Below are positions 6,344 to 9,072 of a stretch of 9,072 nt of DNA, piece after piece. Within the stretch, counting starts at the first letter, position 1. Every line of letters starts with the position of its first letter. A program made the translations under genes and the position numbers. The notes under the pieces were generated by a model. It was not told the origin of the DNA and did not search any database. It saw only the letters and a list, made by a program, of their open reading frames with translations. This DNA comes from MGIIb-P sp963934015 (GTDB lineage: Archaea; Thermoplasmatota; Poseidoniia; Poseidoniales; Thalassarchaeaceae): the NCBI GenBank assembly GCA_963934015.1, contig CAWVWT010000039.1, forward strand, positions 1 to 9,072, in the 5' to 3' direction.

Positions 6344-6365
6344 CGACGCAGCCCCATATACGCGC

Positions 6366-9072
6366 ATGAAGCGCACTGCTGTACTGATTGTGGCCCTGCT
6401 CGCATGCATGTCAATGCAATCGATAGTGGCTGAATATGTAGGGGTTCCAGCACCCAATGATAACTATGGAAACGACGAAACATTGAGCATTGATGGCTCT
6501 GTTATCACCAAACTGGTGAGCGTTGGCGGAGAGGTCGAATTGCAAGCCCTGACACGGGGACATACCAGTGAAACAATTGTCACCGCCGACATATTACGAA
6601 TGGATATTGAGCCCATGGATTTGCTCGGAGAATTTGGAAATCCATCCTCGACTGTTGGGGATTTGGTTGGAACTGTGGTTCTGACAAAGACCGGAGTGCA
6701 CGAGGATGATGCAAATACGGCCATCTGGGACGGAATTTTCACCTTGCCTGTCGCTGAAGTCGGTGGCGTATATATCGCAGAATTTACGGCTGAACATGGG
6801 ATGGTGCAAGCTACTGATAACCCCACACAATTGCAAGAAATCTTCCGATATGAAATCGAAACCGTCTTGCAAGCCATCGATGATGCATGGGATACTGCAA
6901 ACCCTACTGCAGAGATTAAGGGTGAATTTGATGTTCTAGAGATGCAAGTTCTCTCCAATGGAGGATTCCCTGCATTTGTAGATGCTGCAACAGCCGGTAG
7001 TGGGCCCGGTAGTTGGCAGGCTATGCTGGATGCAGCGGACCAATACAACCTGTCTGATGGCGCCACATTCCTTGAATTCCTGATGGAATTCCTCGACTCT
7101 GAAGATGTTGATGCAGCTCTTGCAATGGTGGCCGGATTGATGACATATCTGGATGAATTCCCATTGCCTCGAGCCATGGATCAATTCGATGAGATGGCAG
7201 ACTATATGATGACCTTTGACCCAATTGAACATTTTACTCGATTTCAAGGTACTGACCAATTTGAAGCCGCATACAACGCCATGTTGGGTAGTGATGAATG
7301 GACTGCGATGAAGGATGCTCTAGATGATTTGGCAAATAGTACCAAGCAGTTTGAAGCAGCACAGACTCTGATGAAGAACATCGCACTTCTCTCTGTATCT
7401 GCGCACCCCGAGGCGATTATCGCCGGTATGGAGGCATACCTCGAGCCACTGATGAACGAAGATATTGACAACATGACACCGATGCAGAAACTTGTTGTTG
7501 GTTTTGTCATGCAAGACGTTGAAACTGTTGATACCGATGGCGATGAAATGCCAGATGAGTTCATTTGGGAATATGAGCAACTGATGGAGACACCTGAGGG
7601 GCAAGCGTGGACTACAAACATGGAATCCAGTGACCCGTGGGTCAACGATGCATTCGATGATTTCAATTCTCTACCCGAGGACTGTTTTGACCACCTCATG
7701 AGTTCGTTTGAGGACTCCGCGTGGGAATCTGCAGGACAAGTACTCGGCGACTTCGGTGCATGGATGGCCAACGCCTCTGGCGGTGAACGTGACAGCGAAT
7801 GGTACAACGAATGGGTCGATGAAGATGGAGATGGTCAGAATGACAACGGTCCTGCAGTCATCATCTTTGAGGAATTGTACGATGTGGAGACCACAGAGTA
7901 CAACCCACATGTTCTCGACCTCGGTATCAACATACGATTTGATGGACCTGATGATGATGAAAAATATCCAGAATCATTTACGATGACAATGACTGATTCA
8001 TCAGGAATACACGTTCAATCCACGCTGTTGACACAGAGAGACAACGATCGCCACTCATACCTCGGCCGATTGACGGCCGATTCAATCTCCGATACGGTCT
8101 GGTCATTCAACCAGCCGATGGAGAACTACGCCTATGCAGACGAAGTCTCGAGCGCAAGAATCGAGGTGGAGCCACTTCGACCAAGTATGCTTGAAGCACT
8201 GATTTACGAGGGAATGGATGAAACTTTCATCGGTTCTGCACTCGGTGTACTAGTGGATCAAGATGAAACCATATCGGTTGATTCCCCATACAGTGTGAAT
8301 GCACTGTCTTACGATGCCTATGGTCCTGTGAGTGGTGCAGAGGTGGATATTGCAATCCTACGTGCATCGCCACAGAAGGCGATGGAAGCCATTGAGACAC
8401 TATCACCAGAAGGTGCTGTGGACATTACAAGCGGTTCCACAAACATCGTTGCTCAATACACTGGTGAAGACCTTGATGGGAATGTCAATGGTATTATCGC
8501 AGAATTCAGCGGCAAGGATGACAGAGAGGGACACGAACATCCACAAGCCGTACAAAATGGACAAAATGGTGCTCCAACAGGTACGGATTGGGAAGACATC
8601 GAACGTTCTGGCCTCGGTAGCACCTGGGGCGCAAGCCACAGTGATGCCCTACCTGAAGAAGGTGGAGTGGCAAATGTCATCACAACAGGGACCACTGAAT
8701 CCGGACTTGAATTCGAAATCATGCAGCAGATACCCCTGCCAGGTACGGCAGGATGCGCTCGAACACAAGGCAGTGGTGGTGGGGATTATGCCAACATCGG
8801 ATGGAAATATGATAATTTCAGATTCTGGGATGATGAAAATGATGAGGAAGGATCCTACGACAAACCTGACCTCGATACACTATCGATTAACTGGGGCGAT
8901 GGAAATGACTATGATTACACCTACGGGGAGAGCGGTGATTATCGCGAAGAGGGATGGGAAGGCCATTCCTACCAGAATTATGGGGACTATTCCATCGACA
9001 TCTCGTACACGCCTGTCGCTGGATACAGTACGGTTTACCATTCCATGACGTATGTCTATTCAGATGAAGAAT
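6366..9072 (+). CDS. large secreted acidic protein with calcium-loop motifs and a PKD-like domain (runs off the right edge)
   Basis: One frame stays open from ATG 6366 to the window end, giving at least 902 residues. The first 22 residues form a signal peptide (basic start, hydrophobic core, cleavage after SIVA). Residues 30-150 look beta-rich; about 150-480 are mostly helical and rich in Met, Asp and Glu. Two calcium-loop motifs appear: D-T-D-G-D-E-M-P-D (389-397, thrombospondin type 3 style) and D-E-D-G-D-G-Q-N-D (485-493). A beta-sandwich-rich part follows. From about residue 835 a PKD-like fold is visible (INWGDG at 841-846, later HSYQNYGDYSIDISY), the kind of domain found in archaeal and bacterial surface proteins. 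No protease or glycosidase active site was recognised. A surface structural, adhesive or binding role is inferred. The missing C-terminus may hold more PKD units or a membrane anchor. Confidence 0.9.
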   Translation, partial: MKRTAVLIVALLACMSMQSIVAEYVGVPAPNDNYGNDETLSIDGSVITKLVSVGGEVELQALTRGHTSETIVTADILRMDIEPMDLLGEFGNPSSTVGDLVGTVVLTKTGVHEDDANTAIWDGIFTLPVAEVGGVYIAEFTAEHGMVQATDNPTQLQEIFRYEIETVLQAIDDAWDTANPTAEIKGEFDVLEMQVLSNGGFPAFVDAATAGSGPGSWQAMLDAADQYNLSDGATFLEFLMEFLDSEDVDAALAMVAGLMTYLDEFPLPRAMDQFDEMADYMMTFDPIEHFTRFQGTDQFEAAYNAMLGSDEWTAMKDALDDLANSTKQFEAAQTLMKNIALLSVSAHPEAIIAGMEAYLEPLMNEDIDNMTPMQKLVVGFVMQDVETVDTDGDEMPDEFIWEYEQLMETPEGQAWTTNMESSDPWVNDAFDDFNSLPEDCFDHLMSSFEDSAWESAGQVLGDFGAWMANASGGERDSEWYNEWVDEDGDGQNDNGPAVIIFEELYDVETTEYNPHVLDLGINIRFDGPDDDEKYPESFTMTMTDSSGIHVQSTLLTQRDNDRHSYLGRLTADSISDTVWSFNQPMENYAYADEVSSARIEVEPLRPSMLEALIYEGMDETFIGSALGVLVDQDETISVDSPYSVNALSYDAYGPVSGAEVDIAILRASPQKAMEAIETLSPEGAVDITSGSTNIVAQYTGEDLDGNVNGIIAEFSGKDDREGHEHPQAVQNGQNGAPTGTDWEDIERSGLGSTWGASHSDALPEEGGVANVITTGTTESGLEFEIMQQIPLPGTAGCARTQGSGGGDYANIGWKYDNFRFWDDENDEEGSYDKPDLDTLSINWGDGNDYDYTYGESGDYREEGWEGHSYQNYGDYSIDISYTPVAGYSTVYHSMTYVYSDEE

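Noticed and set aside
6464..7177. Minus-strand 237-residue frame
   Set aside because: It is antisense to the large secreted protein, whose frame is continuous with a signal peptide and domains; composition is Ser/Thr/Pro-rich as in shadows.
7244..7807. Minus-strand 187-residue frame
   Set aside because: Antisense of the same large protein; Ser/Cys-rich shadow without motifs.
8332..9048. Plus-strand 238-residue frame
   Set aside because: Out-of-frame shadow within the large protein, whose own frame carries the PKD-like motif in this stretch.
1..9072. CRISPR arrays, tRNA or rRNA genes, insertion sequences
   Set aside because: No spaced short repeats, no tRNA-like cloverleaf and no transposase motifs were found; the only direct repeat pair is the adjacent 93-bp duplication.

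Overview
The window looks like a piece of a marine euryarchaeal chromosome, most likely of the Poseidoniales (Marine Group II) type. This is inferred, not proven. Supporting points are an archaeal-type signal recognition particle (SRP) RNA, TATA-like boxes about 26 bases ahead of the ATGs of genes with almost no 5' leader, acidic secreted proteins, and bacterial-looking housekeeping genes (class 2 dihydroorotate dehydrogenase, type IA topoisomerase) mixed with the archaeal features. Two of the largest genes run off the window edges: topA at the left and a secreted protein at the right.

Left part (1-1455, minus strand): the N-terminal third of a type IA DNA topoisomerase, through its catalytic tyrosine. 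Upstream of it lies a small unrecognised protein gene on the same strand. The two are separated by 98 bases that hold a perfect 8+3+8 inverted repeat.

Middle (1512-3341, plus strand): pyrD (membrane-linked, quinone-dependent class 2 enzyme of UMP synthesis), then four bases later a CcmE-like haem chaperone starting with TTG. The CcmE carries the cysteine variant C-P-S-K-Y of the haem-binding motif, as in the 'System I*' branch of cytochrome c maturation. The next stretch has no protein gene: 3038-3341 encodes the SRP RNA, recognised from its 5' domain, its helix 8 core with a GGAA tetraloop, and a closing helix 1.

Right part (3402-9072, plus strand): first a protein combining two Tudor-like barrels, a degenerate EF-hand pair, a beta-rich domain and a C-terminal chromo-barrel/Tudor-knot-like domain. 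A T-tract and a TATA-like box separate it from a run of exported proteins. These are a small acidic cysteine-rich lipoprotein with a near-identical 93-bp tandem duplication, a membrane-anchored protein of unknown function starting at a GTG two bases later, and, behind its own TATA-like box, a signal-peptide protein of at least 902 residues with calcium-loop motifs and a PKD-like domain. The last three look like a cell-surface gene cluster. Whether they act together is not shown by the sequence.
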